From: Paludibacter sp.
Lineage (GTDB): Bacteria > Bacteroidota > Bacteroidia > Bacteroidales > Paludibacteraceae
Assembly: GCA_028748945.1 (NCBI GenBank)
Contig: JAQTOL010000217.1
Coordinates: 1-5,922, forward strand
Direction: 5' to 3'
DNA: 5,922 bases
The translations under genes and the position numbers were made by a program. A model generated the notes under the pieces. It worked only from the letters and a program-made list of their open reading frames with translations. It made no database searches and was not told where the DNA came from. Shown here one piece after another: positions 1 through 5,922 of the stretch. Every line of letters begins with the position of its first letter. The first letter of the stretch is position 1.

Positions 1-904
1 AACACTCAGCCAGACGTTGTAGAAATTCAAAGCACATTAGTTTGTTGATAATATTGTATATACCACCCAAAGACAAGATCGAGTCTATTATTCCGATTCA
101 ATACAGGGACAAATGGATATTTTCACTTCCTTTAAATTACTTGATTCCTTCTCGTTGCCTGTTTCCGTTTCAAAGGAAATCAATACCCCGGCAAATGAAA
201 ATTACCCATTCCTGCTGTTGGATGGAATAACCCTGTATTTTGCTTCCGATGGAGAAAATTCCATCGGCGGATACGACTTGTTTATTACCCGTTATACACC
301 GGCGACAAACAGTTTTCTGAAACCGGAGAATATCGGCATGCCTTTCAATTCCCCGGCTAACGATTACATGATGGTAGTAGATGAACAGCGAAAATTGGGT
401 TGGTTTGCCACGGACCGCAATCAACCGGCCGGTAAAGTGATGATTTATACTTTTGTTCCGAATAAATATAAAATAATCATTCGTTCCGAAGATAAAGATT
501 CAATCCGTGCGGCCGCTCAATTAAAAACCTACCGTAAAATCTCAAAAAGTTTGACTGACAGTACGTCCGGTGGCAATGTTCAATTACAGGAATCTGATAA
601 TCAAATTGAATTTGTCATCAATGATTCAGTTGTTTATACCAATGTAAAACAATTCAGGAGCGAAGAGGCTATTAAATTGTGGAATCAGTTACATGCGATG
701 ACTGTCAGTTTAAAAAACAAACAACCAGAACTTGAAAAGCTGCGACAACAATACAATAATACTGAAAAGCAGCAAGATCGTGATGCACTTTCAGGCAATA
801 TCATCGAATTAGAGAAGATTTGCATTAAACTTAAAAACCAGATTACCTCAATAAAAACAGAAGTTAGAAACACAGAGAATAATTTTCTTCAGAAAAAGTT
901 GTAA
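1..904 (+). CDS. PD40 (WD40-like beta-propeller) protein, 3' part, frameshifted near its visible 5' end
   Basis: From position 41 the frame reads DNIVYTTQRQDRVYYSDS and runs to TAA at 902-904. The first ATG is at 113, but it lies inside homologous-looking sequence and is probably an internal Met. Blade-like motifs are visible: NYPFLLLDGITLYFASDGE, GGYDLFITRY, ENIGMPFNSPANDYMMVVDE and LGWFATDR. These are typical of Bacteroidetes PD40/TolB-like proteins, which usually carry N-terminal TPRs after a signal peptide (off-window here). The last 75 or so residues are charged and heptad-like, probably a coiled coil. Upstream, frame 1 (1-45) reads NTQPDVVEIQSTLVC and then hits TGA at 46. Dropping one T from TTT at 41-43 would join the frames as STLVVDNIVYTT. 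The gene is therefore either mutated or carries a sequence error. Its likely place is the periplasm or envelope; the precise role is unknown. nfeD starts 42 bases downstream. Confidence 0.8.
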
Positions 905-946
905 GTATTAAATTTTTTTGTACTTTTAACCCAAAATTCAAACATT

Positions 947-1420
947 ATGGATATTACTATTGTCATAATTCTTTTAATAGTAGGCGTTATCTTTTTTATT
1001 GTGGAATTATTTCTGATTCCTGGCATTTCCGTAGCAGGTATTGCCGGGACACTTTTTATGGGAGGTGCCGTTTATTATGCGTATACACATATCAGTAGCA
1101 CTGCCGGGCATCTTTCGCTTGTCGGAAGCATTCTCCTGCTGGGAATTGCCATCTGGATTTTTTTACGGTCAAAGGCATTGGACAGGTTTTCGTTAAAGGC
1201 TGAAATTACCGGAAAAAATGATCCGCTCGAATCGGTTGTCATTCATATCGGCGATAAGGGCATCAGTCAGTCCCGTTTAGCACCTATGGGCAAAGTCAAA
1301 GTAAACGGCTTTATTGTCGAAGCAAAAACAAACGACGATTTTATTGATCCGGGTGTTGAAGTGGTAGTGCTGGATATATTCAAAACAAATATACTGGTCG
1401 AACGGATTATTAAGATTTAA
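947..1420 (+). CDS. short NfeD family membrane protein
   Basis: A 157-residue protein with three hydrophobic segments (about residues 4-24, 30-47 and 57-73), then a soluble C-terminal domain of about 65 residues. That domain shows the NfeD OB-fold pattern: IGDKGISQSRLAPMGKVKV, a G-F-I-V-E-A strand, FIDPGVEVVVLDI and a final hydrophobic strand. It has no N-terminal ClpP-like serine protease domain, so it is the short type. NfeD proteins are known to be encoded beside SPFH (stomatin/flotillin) proteins and are thought to work with them in membrane microdomains. Here floA follows after 45 bases, which fits exactly. The ATG at 947 sits after an A/T-rich leader with no Shine-Dalgarno, as is normal in Bacteroidetes. 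Identification is confident; the molecular action is inferred from the family. Confidence 0.9.
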   Translation: MDITIVIILLIVGVIFFIVELFLIPGISVAGIAGTLFMGGAVYYAYTHISSTAGHLSLVGSILLLGIAIWIFLRSKALDRFSLKAEITGKNDPLESVVIHIGDKGISQSRLAPMGKVKVNGFIVEAKTNDDFIDPGVEVVVLDIFKTNILVERIIKI

Positions 1421-1465
1421 TCTGCTTCTTTTAAATTTTCTCTCAACTTAATACAAATTATCATT

Positions 1466-2458
1466 ATGAATGGAATTGAACCTATTGCAATTATTGGAAT
1501 GGTAGTACTGGGCGTACTTTTGCTGCTGTTCTTTTATTATGTGCCGTTTCTGTTGTGGATCTCGGCCAAAGTATCGGGTGTAAACATATCACTGATACAA
1601 TTGTTTTTGATGCGTATCCGTAAAGTACCACCTCATTCTATTGTTCAATGTATGATTGAAGCTCACAAGGCCGATATTAAAGATGTTCAACGCGATGGTC
1701 TGGAGGCACACTTTTTGGCCGGCGGACATATTGAGCGGGTGGTACATGCCCTGGTATCCGCCTCAAAAGCCAATATTGATCTGACCTTTAAAATGGCAAC
1801 AGCCATTGACCTGGCGGGACGTGATGTGTTTCAGGCCGTACAAATGTCTGTAAATCCCAAAGTGTTGGATACACCTCCCGTTACTGCCGTAGCCAAGGAT
1901 GGTATTCAGCTTATTGCCAAAGCGCGTGTTACCGTGCGTGCCAATATCAAACAACTGGTAGGTGGTGCGGGTGAAGAAACTATTTTGGCCCGTGTGGGTG
2001 AAGGAATTGTTTCGTCCATCGGTTCGTCCGAATCGCATAAAAGTGTGCTTGAAAATCCGGACTCCATCTCTAAACTGGTTTTGAAAAAGGGACTGGATGC
2101 CGGAACCGCTTTCGAGATTCTCTCCATTGATATTGCCGATATTGATATTGGGAAGAACATTGGAGCTCAACTTCAGATGGATCAGGCCGAAGCCGATAAA
2201 AATATTGCACAGGCCAAAGCCGAGGAACGTCGTGCTATGGCGGTAGCCCTGGAACAGGAAATGATAGCCAAATCACAGGAATCGCGTGCAAAGGTAATCG
2301 ATGCCGAAGCCGAAGTGCCAAAAGCCATGGCCGAAGCCTTCCGTTCGGGTAATCTGGGCATCATGGATTATTACAAAATGAAAAATATACAAGCAGACAC
2401 CGGCATGCGCGACTCCATAGCCAAACCGGGAGAACATAAACCCAAAAAGAAAGAATAA
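1466..2458 (+). CDS. floA: flotillin-like protein FloA
   Basis: A 330-residue protein, close to the usual FloA (YqfA/UPF0365) length. An N-terminal hydrophobic segment (about residues 7-35) anchors it in the membrane. It is followed by [20 protein letters not shown], a FloA hallmark, and an SPFH/PHB domain containing [35 protein letters not shown] and [20 protein letters not shown]. The C-terminal third is Ala/Glu-rich with flotillin-type repeats ([20 protein letters not shown] and further EA repeats), ending in a Lys-rich tail. FloA forms oligomeric scaffolds in membrane microdomains that affect membrane fluidity and signalling. The nfeD gene just upstream is its usual partner. The gene looks intact, and a strong terminator follows 17 bases after the stop. 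Confidence 0.96.
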   Translation: MNGIEPIAIIGMVVLGVLLLLFFYYVPFLLWISAKVSGVNISLIQLFLMRIRKVPPHSIVQCMIEAHKADIKDVQRDGLEAHFLAGGHIERVVHALVSASKANIDLTFKMATAIDLAGRDVFQAVQMSVNPKVLDTPPVTAVAKDGIQLIAKARVTVRANIKQLVGGAGEETILARVGEGIVSSIGSSESHKSVLENPDSISKLVLKKGLDAGTAFEILSIDIADIDIGKNIGAQLQMDQAEADKNIAQAKAEERRAMAVALEQEMIAKSQESRAKVIDAEAEVPKAMAEAFRSGNLGIMDYYKMKNIQADTGMRDSIAKPGEHKPKKKE

Positions 2459-2474
2459 ACAAATTCCTTCAAAA

Positions 2475-2518
2475 GAAATGCTCAGGCGAGATATTCACCT
2501 GAGCATTTTCTTTTTTTT
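2475..2518 (+). terminator. Rho-independent terminator after floA
   Basis: An 11-bp perfect stem (AAATGCTCAGG at 2476-2486 with CCTGAGCATTT at 2498-2508) has an 11-nt loop that can pair a little further inside. It is followed by a T-run to 2518 broken by a single C. It closes the nfeD-floA transcription unit on the + strand. Confidence 0.92.
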
Positions 2519-2624
2519 ACAAGGTTGATACCAGTCTGATTCGGCAGGCTATTATCCGAAACCTCCGAAAAACAATCGCTAAACCCTTAAACTTCTCTGA
2601 AACCTTTTTTTTTGGATTGCAGCT

Positions 2625-2710
2625 TAGGGATGTAGTGCAACCGTGGCTTCCCTGCCGGGTTCCGTCTTTCGGGACATGCAAGGCCGACCGCAGGAAGTCT
2701 TATGTATTAG
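2625..2710 (-). repeat. structured intergenic repeat, copy A
   Basis: One of two copies in the window (the other is 4164-4251). The core 2646-2710 matches 4186-4251 at roughly 87% by hand alignment, and weaker similarity continues out to 2625. The outer arms CTTCC-C-TGC (2647-2655) and GCAGGAAG (2690-2697) pair with one bulged base. An inner hairpin uses 2660-2664 with 2670-2674. On the minus strand the copy starts 2 bases after the TAG that ends the readable frame at 2713. It resembles a REP-type palindromic element or a cassette-associated hairpin; which one cannot be decided from two copies. The part of the gap before it (2519-2624) shows only a T9 run at 2605-2613 and a weak TTCGG/CCGAA inverted repeat at 2540-2560. 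Confidence 0.75.
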
Positions 2711-2712
2711 GG

Positions 2713-2943
2713 CTAAATAATTTTTTCAGTTATAAGTTTGTCCATGTTGATAAAACTGTCAATAATTCGAAATTCTAAGTCAATCAATTCTGTCAAAGCT
2801 TTAATTTCTGTAGTATTTCTATCTTTGACTGTCAAAAGTTTATGTGTCTTAATCGTTTCGTCGTAATTTAAAATCAATGAATATAAGTCGTTTCCTATTA
2901 TTTTTTCAGTAATATGGTTGTCATTTAATAACTTTACTGTTAG
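2713..2943 (-). pseudogene. downstream remnant of the interrupted orphan gene
   Basis: On the minus strand, directly after the TAA at 2944-2946 and in the same frame, 76 further codons are open before TAG at 2713-2715. The product begins LTVKLLNDNHITEKIIGND and later has KTHKLLTVKDRNTTEIKAL, then a probable helix ELIDLEFRIIDSFINM. It has normal protein composition and no stop. No ATG lies near its beginning; the first in-frame Met is close to the end. It is therefore best read as the C-terminal part of the protein encoded at 2944-3324, cut off by one nonsense codon. A GAA, CAA or AAA codon changed to TAA would explain it. The placing of repeat copy A immediately after 2713 also suggests that this is the original gene end. 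Confidence 0.72.
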
Positions 2944-3324
2944 TTAGGATTCTTTTGATTGAATTCCATATTTTGTATCAAACTCTATTTCGCCAGTTTT
3001 CGTAGATTTCATTCCGAAAAAAGAAGAAATTTTGTCTGTCCAATCTCTTAAATAAATATTGAATTCATATTTCATTGTCAGATTAAAGAAAACTTCAACT
3101 TTCAAAGGTTTTGTGTCTGTCTCTTTCAAGACAAGTTTATGATTCTTATATTGAATTTCAAGAGTTAGAGTCGCAACATCCCCACTAACAGTTGTCGAGG
3201 CTTTAAGTGAACCTTTATAAATTCTCGCAAGTTCTTCCCATACATCCCGTCTGCTTAAAACGTCCTTGTAAGTCTGCCCTTTTATATATATTTCTGTGAA
3301 TGTATTCGTTTTTTCTGAACTCAT
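2944..3324 (-). CDS. orphan soluble protein, truncated by in-frame TAA
   Basis: A product of 126 residues from the ATG at 3322-3324 (MSSEKTNTFTEIYIKGQTYK). The frame is open back to a TTG at 3388-3390, but the added residues look non-native and overlap an inverted repeat, so the ATG is preferred. There is no signal peptide or membrane segment. The protein alternates beta-strand-like stretches (ATLTLEIQYKNHKLVLKETD, LKVEVFFNLTMKYEFNIYL) and ends FFGMKSTKTGEIEFDTKYG-IQSKES before the TAA. Translation in the same frame resumes for 76 codons, so the full protein was probably about 203 residues. I do not recognise the family; the layout resembles uncharacterised Bacteroidetes proteins. It is the last of three minus-strand orphan genes, in A+T-rich DNA unlike the nfeD-floA block. 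Confidence 0.72.
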   Translation of the reverse strand: MSSEKTNTFTEIYIKGQTYKDVLSRRDVWEELARIYKGSLKASTTVSGDVATLTLEIQYKNHKLVLKETDTKPLKVEVFFNLTMKYEFNIYLRDWTDKISSFFGMKSTKTGEIEFDTKYGIQSKES

Positions 3325-3359
3325 TTCAAGGGTTTTATAATCATGTTTTATTCTTTTTA

Positions 3360-3390
3360 TTGTTGCCACTTCCTCACTTCGTTGCAACAA
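3360..3390. repeat. short inverted repeat at the head of the orphan gene
   Basis: TTGTTGC (3360-3366) and GCAACAA (3384-3390) form a perfect 7-bp inverted repeat around a 17-nt loop containing two CACTTC copies. It lies in the leader of the minus-strand gene that starts at 3324, just inside a GTTACC site (minus strand, 3398-3403). It could be a leader hairpin or part of a recombination site. It could also be chance. Confidence 0.4.
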
Positions 3391-3454
3391 GGGGGCAGGT
3401 AACGCTTTCTTTTCGTGTTTTCTTTTCAGTTTTTATACGCTCAAAATCTCAAAT

Positions 3455-3475
3455 ACAGACTTCTTTCATGTCTGT
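3455..3475. other. small hairpin in the gap 3325-3527
   Basis: ACAGAC (3455-3460) pairs with GTCTGT (3470-3475) across a 9-nt loop. It lies downstream of the minus-strand lipoprotein gene. Neither side is followed by a convincing T-run, so it is not called a terminator. I see no gene in the gap between 3391 and 3527. Confidence 0.35.
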
Positions 3476-3527
3476 CTAAGCGAGCAAAGCTAAGTAAATC
3501 CTATGATAGTCCTATTACTTTGTTGTG

Positions 3528-3914
3528 TCAGAATTTGCCATAAAAGTCTGTAATATCGAAATTATATGTAATTGTTTCGTTTTCGGGTAAAGTGATAATA
3601 TTTATTATATCAAATGCTTTTCCATTTTTTGATTGGCTCATTTGTCCGGCAGGTTTCCAGTTTGTGAATTTCTTCCCGTGTTTTTTTGCAATATAGTCGT
3701 ACTCTGCTGCAATTCCATTTCTTTCATTTCCTGCATTTTTTATAATGACAGAGGTTTCCAAAGTTTTCCCATCTCCTCCTTCATAAGTTACTTTAGATAA
3801 ATCTGGAGCTTGACTGTAATAGTTTGTCATACTTGTAGATTTATTTTGCATTGTTGCACAGGAAGTCAATAGAAAAACAAATGCTAATAATGTAAAAAGT
3901 GTCTGTTTCTTCAT
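3528..3914 (-). CDS. small orphan lipoprotein
   Basis: A 128-residue product starting at ATG 3912-3914 (MKKQTLFTLLAFVFLLTSCA). The start gives a textbook lipoprotein signal: Lys-Lys, a hydrophobic core, then the lipobox L-T-S-C with Cys19 as lipidation site. Mature, it should be anchored in the inner or outer membrane facing the periplasm or surface. After a Ser/Thr/Asn-rich linker comes a compact domain with YEGGDGKTLETSVIIKNAG, AEYDYIAKKHGKKF and a C-terminal NETITYNFDITDFYGKF. The GDG-T-x-E-x-(A/S)-V-I start and the FDIT-FYGK end look like a recurring layout in Bacteroidetes hypothetical proteins, but I cannot name the family. No catalytic motif is seen. It lies between two other minus-strand orphan genes; the gaps of 203 bases (to the left) and 343 bases (to the right) argue against a tight operon. 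Confidence 0.85.
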   Translation of the reverse strand: MKKQTLFTLLAFVFLLTSCATMQNKSTSMTNYYSQAPDLSKVTYEGGDGKTLETSVIIKNAGNERNGIAAEYDYIAKKHGKKFTNWKPAGQMSQSKNGKAFDIINIITLPENETITYNFDITDFYGKF

Positions 3915-4163
3915 AAAATTTGGTGTCTTGAATTTTGAGTAAATATATCTTTCGTCAATTCAATAAGGGTATTTTCATTAACCATATCTCGTTGTATTCT
4001 TTTTTCTTACACTGCCGCCTAACGACATTCTGCGCAAAAACCCCAACCTGTTGTACAAAGTTAATGAAGTTTTATTATGATAAGCATTTTTGCTGTATTT
4101 TCTTGCCTGTTTTTTTAGCTTGCCATTTTTGGTTTAGGATTAGTATTGCCTAAACATATTACA
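3915..4163. other. non-coding gap upstream of the lipoprotein gene
   Basis: Together with repeat copy B this is a 343-base gap. The plus-strand frame at 3935-4153 has an odd Cys/Phe/His-rich composition and is not believed to be a gene. The minus strand carries GTTAGGC at 4017-4023 and a related TTTAGGC around 4148-4154. The 40 or so bases before the lipoprotein ATG are A/T-rich, but no promoter box pair with proper Bacteroidetes spacing was found. Confidence 0.5.
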
Positions 4164-4251
4164 AAGGGAATATGGTTCAACTGACGCTTCCGTGCAGGGG
4201 TTCCCGTCTTACGGGACAGGCAATGCCGACCGCAGGAAGTCTAAGTATTAG
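4164..4251 (-). repeat. structured intergenic repeat, copy B
   Basis: Second copy of the element at 2625-2710, in the same orientation. Outer arms CTTCC-G-TGC (4187-4195) and GCAGGAAG (4232-4239) pair with one bulged G at 4192. The inner hairpin is TCCCGT (4202-4207) with ACGGGA (4211-4216) around a 3-nt loop. The sequence GCCGACCGCAGGAAGTCT (4225-4242) is identical in copy A. On the minus strand the copy begins 6 bases after the stop of the membrane protein gene. Bases differ between the copies in both arms, yet folding is kept, which points to selection on structure or on a protein that reads it. Confidence 0.78.
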
Positions 4252-4257
4252 CAGTAG

Positions 4258-4794
4258 TTATTTGTTTTTCTTTTCTTTCAATATGATTTTTAGTCGACCG
4301 GTATAGAGTAAGACATAATACTTCCATATATTGAATTCATAGTCTTTTATTTCTTTTAGTCCTACAGCAGAAAATAATTCATCAAAATTCTTATAAAATA
4401 AACCACTAATACGAATTCGAGTTATCATCTTGTTGTCAACTAAATAGCCAACTGTATATGATCCAGCAAATCCTTTTTCAATTTGTTTTATTTTCCCAGT
4501 ATATTGGGTCAAGTCAACTGATTTGCCAAATGGAACTAACGGAGAATAGAAGGTTAGTTTTCTGTTTTCTCTGTCAATACGGATAACTTTGTATTCGCTA
4601 AAAAACTTCAGTAATAAAATAATTAAAAATCCAAAAAATAATTCAGTTATAATCGATGATTTTAGTCCATTTATAGCAAGTCTGTCATACAACTCAATAA
4701 TCATATAAATGAGTCCAAATGAACATATGAACATTCCTAAAAACAATATAATATACATAGCTTTAAATCTACTTTTTACCAAGTTGTTTGTCAT
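4258..4794 (-). CDS. orphan membrane protein with two N-terminal helices
   Basis: A 178-residue product from ATG 4792-4794 (MTNNLVKSRFKAMYIILFLG), preceded by the A-rich leader usual for Bacteroidetes starts. An ATG at 4822-4824 would add ten residues (MLGVILEKKK) and cannot be excluded. Two hydrophobic helices follow (about residues 13-35 and 50-65), with a short loop between. The remaining 110 or so residues look cytoplasmic and beta-rich: YKVIRIDRENRKLTFYSPL, VDLTQYTGKIKQIEKGF, GYLVDNKMITRIRIS, then a helix-like FYKNFDELFSAVGL and a basic tail. Two helices plus a small beta domain resembles bacterial PH-like membrane proteins, but this is a shape comparison and not an identification. Repeat copy B follows 6 bases after the TAA stop. 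Confidence 0.8.
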   Translation of the reverse strand: MTNNLVKSRFKAMYIILFLGMFICSFGLIYMIIELYDRLAINGLKSSIITELFFGFLIILLLKFFSEYKVIRIDRENRKLTFYSPLVPFGKSVDLTQYTGKIKQIEKGFAGSYTVGYLVDNKMITRIRISGLFYKNFDELFSAVGLKEIKDYEFNIWKYYVLLYTGRLKIILKEKKNK

Positions 4795-5267
4795 TTTCTT
4801 TTTTTCTAAAATTACCCCTAACATTAGTCTTAACCCAGTTGGAAATTGGCTAAACCCGGTAATATTTAGATTGTTGAAATATAGCTATATATTAAAATCA
4901 CAATATTAAGAACTACTAAGTATAGCCAACTTATTAATATTGAATTGAAGTGTTCGTATTCAGCTTTCGCACTTAATATTTTGCCAAAGATAGAAACTAT
5001 TCTTCACATGAACGATACATTTATTAATTAATTCCCAATTTGTCCAACGGACTTATTTTAAGTCAAAACTTTTGTGCTAATGTGTGCGTATATCCATTGT
5101 TTTGCTATTCCCCTGTCCGGCAATCTTTACTGAGAGCACAAATCCGATCCGGCCTTACAGAAAATTCCCCCGGTTTGAACCTTGCCGGGAGAATGGAAGC
5201 CTGTTGTTTCATTGAATAATCATTATATAAATTTCTATCTGAGAGCATTTATACAGGTTTCATATAT
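4795..5267. other. gene-free stretch with inverted repeats
   Basis: No credible reading frame on either strand. It contains, on the minus strand, GTTAGGGG at 4815-4822 next to an imperfect hairpin around 4831-4855. It also has an 8-bp perfect inverted repeat TTTGTGCT (5071-5078) / AGCACAAA (5135-5142), and a 9-bp stem with one mismatch (5165-5173 with 5185-5193) around an 11-nt loop. The decanucleotide-like CTGAGAGCA occurs at 5130-5138 and again near 5239. No terminator-grade T-run was found on the + side; the minus side of the 5165-5193 stem is followed by only a short T-run. Confidence 0.5.
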
Positions 5268-5795
5268 CCTTCGGAGGAGTGCAATATGTCATTGTAACTG
5301 CTGCAATGTATCTTTGTAATAGCTATAATATGCCATTGTAATAGCTGTAATATATCATTGTTATGGGTGTAATATGCCTTTCGGATGGGTGTAATATATC
5401 TTTCGGATGGGTGCAATATATCTTCCCGATGGGTGTAATATACCTTCCCGATGGGTGTAATATACCTTCCGGATGGGTGCAATATATCTTCCCGATGGGT
5501 GTAATATACCTTCCCGATGGGTGCAATATGTCATTCCGATGGGTGCAATATGTCATTCCGATGGGTGCAATATGTCATTCCGATGGGTGCAATAGGTCAT
5601 TCCGATGGGTGCAATAGGTCATTCCGATGGGTGTAATATGTCATTCCGATGGGTGCAATAGGTCTTTCCGATGGGTGCAATATGTCTTCCCCACTGGTGT
5701 AATATGTCTTCCCCACTGGTGTAATTTGTCTTCCCGACTGGTGCAATATGCCTTTTGGATGGATGTAATATGCCTTTCGGATGGGCGTAATCTAC
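5268..5795. repeat. tandem array of twenty-four 22-bp units
   Basis: Twenty-four head-to-tail units of exactly 22 bp, no spacers and no indels. The consensus is CWTTCCGATGGG followed by TGYAATATGT. Units fall into neighbouring blocks: 2-5 (5290-5377) are degenerate with TTGTAATAGC-type sequence, 6-7 have CTTTCGG, 8-12 CTTCCCG, 13-18 CATTCCG, 20-22 CTTCCCC/ACTGG. Units 8 and 9 are identical, as are 13 and 14, and 15 and 16. This block structure is what slippage or unequal crossing-over gives. The 22-bp period is close to two DNA turns, so each unit shows the same face of the helix. The open frames seen here on both strands follow from the repeat (three units make 66 bases) and are not taken as genes. 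The array sits past the terminator of a gene entering from the right. Confidence 0.97.
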
Positions 5796-5826
5796 TGAAC
5801 AGCACACGACGGGTATTCATAAACAA

Positions 5827-5857
5827 AATGCCCGGATGAACTTATCACCCGGGCATT
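5827..5857 (-). terminator. terminator for the gene entering from the right
   Basis: AATGCCCGG (5827-5835) pairs with CCGGGCATT (5849-5857); the stem extends inward past one A-C mismatch. On the minus strand the stem is followed by TTTTGTTTAT. The plus side has no such T-run. It lies 28 bases past the likely minus-strand stop at 5886. Confidence 0.78.
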
Positions 5858-5885
5858 CTCTGTTATTTAATTAAGGCTGATCAAC

Positions 5886-5922
5886 CTAAACTACATAGGT
5901 TGTAGAAGCTGTATCACCTCCA
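5886..5922 (-). CDS. C-terminal end of a gene running in from the right
   Basis: On the minus strand the last bases of the window read GGDTASTTYVV and then TAG at 5886-5888. The residues look protein-like and the frame ends shortly before a minus-strand terminator, which together suggest a real gene end. Eleven codons are too few to name the product. Confidence 0.45.
   Translation of the reverse strand, partial: GGDTASTTYVV

Noticed and set aside
42..230. Plus-strand 62-residue frame overlapping the PD40 gene
   Set aside because: The other frame carries clear PD40 motifs over the same bases.
905..946. Promoter between the PD40 gene and nfeD
   Set aside because: A TACTTTTA stretch near 920 resembles the Bacteroidetes -7 box, but no TTTG was found at the proper distance upstream.
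1763..2364. Minus-strand frames inside floA
   Set aside because: They are antisense shadows of a well-conserved flotillin gene.
2625..2710. Repeat copies as ordinary Rho-independent terminators
   Set aside because: They fold, but neither strand has a T-run after the stem, and the loop region is conserved as well.
3325..3390. Upstream TTG start for the interrupted orphan gene
   Set aside because: The extra 22 residues overlap an inverted repeat and the ATG at 3322-3324 gives a more natural N-terminus.
3935..4153. Plus-strand 72-residue frame
   Set aside because: Cys/Phe/His-rich composition, opposite to its neighbours, spanning the leader of the lipoprotein gene; looks like chance.
5268..5795. 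CRISPR array
   Set aside because: Units are directly head-to-tail with no unique spacers, and no cas-like gene is present.
5249..5839. Repeat-encoded proteins on both strands within the array
   Set aside because: Several overlapping frames are open on both strands, as expected when a 22-bp unit lacks stops in some phases. They have no distinct N-terminus, signal or leader and composition follows the repeat.

Overview
The window looks like chromosomal DNA of a Bacteroidales/Bacteroidetes bacterium. Three things suggest this: a WD40-like (PD40) outer-membrane-associated protein of a type common in that group, a short NfeD next to a flotillin-like FloA, and small orphan genes starting after A-rich leaders without Shine-Dalgarno sequences. 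No species can be named from the sequence alone.

Left part (1-2518, + strand): a PD40 protein whose N-terminal part lies outside the window and whose frame is broken near 41-48. It is followed by a small membrane NfeD protein (947-1420) and FloA (1466-2458). A strong hairpin plus T-run closes the set at 2475-2518. The NfeD/FloA pair is a known membrane-microdomain module. The PD40 gene is close upstream in the same direction and may be cotranscribed.

Middle part (2519-4825, - strand): visibly A+T-richer DNA (for example 16 G+C in the 60 bases from 4381, against 29 in the 60 bases from 1861, inside floA). It holds three small minus-strand orphan genes: a soluble protein cut by an in-frame TAA (readable frame 2713-3324), a lipoprotein (3528-3914) and a two-helix membrane protein (4258-4794). 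An approximately 87-bp repeat with a conserved foldable core lies 2-6 bases beyond the 3' ends of the first and third of these genes, in the same orientation both times. This resembles a mobile or cassette-like accessory patch, but no integrase, transposase or complete attC site is visible.

Right part (4826-5922): a gene-poor stretch with some inverted repeats, then a clean tandem array of twenty-four 22-bp units (5268-5795). Next come a minus-strand terminator (5827-5857) and what looks like the last 11 codons of a gene entering from the right (5886-5922).

The points most worth a second look are the 22-bp array, the in-frame stop inside an otherwise continuous gene, and the structured repeat tied to gene 3' ends. 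Nothing here proves a new system.
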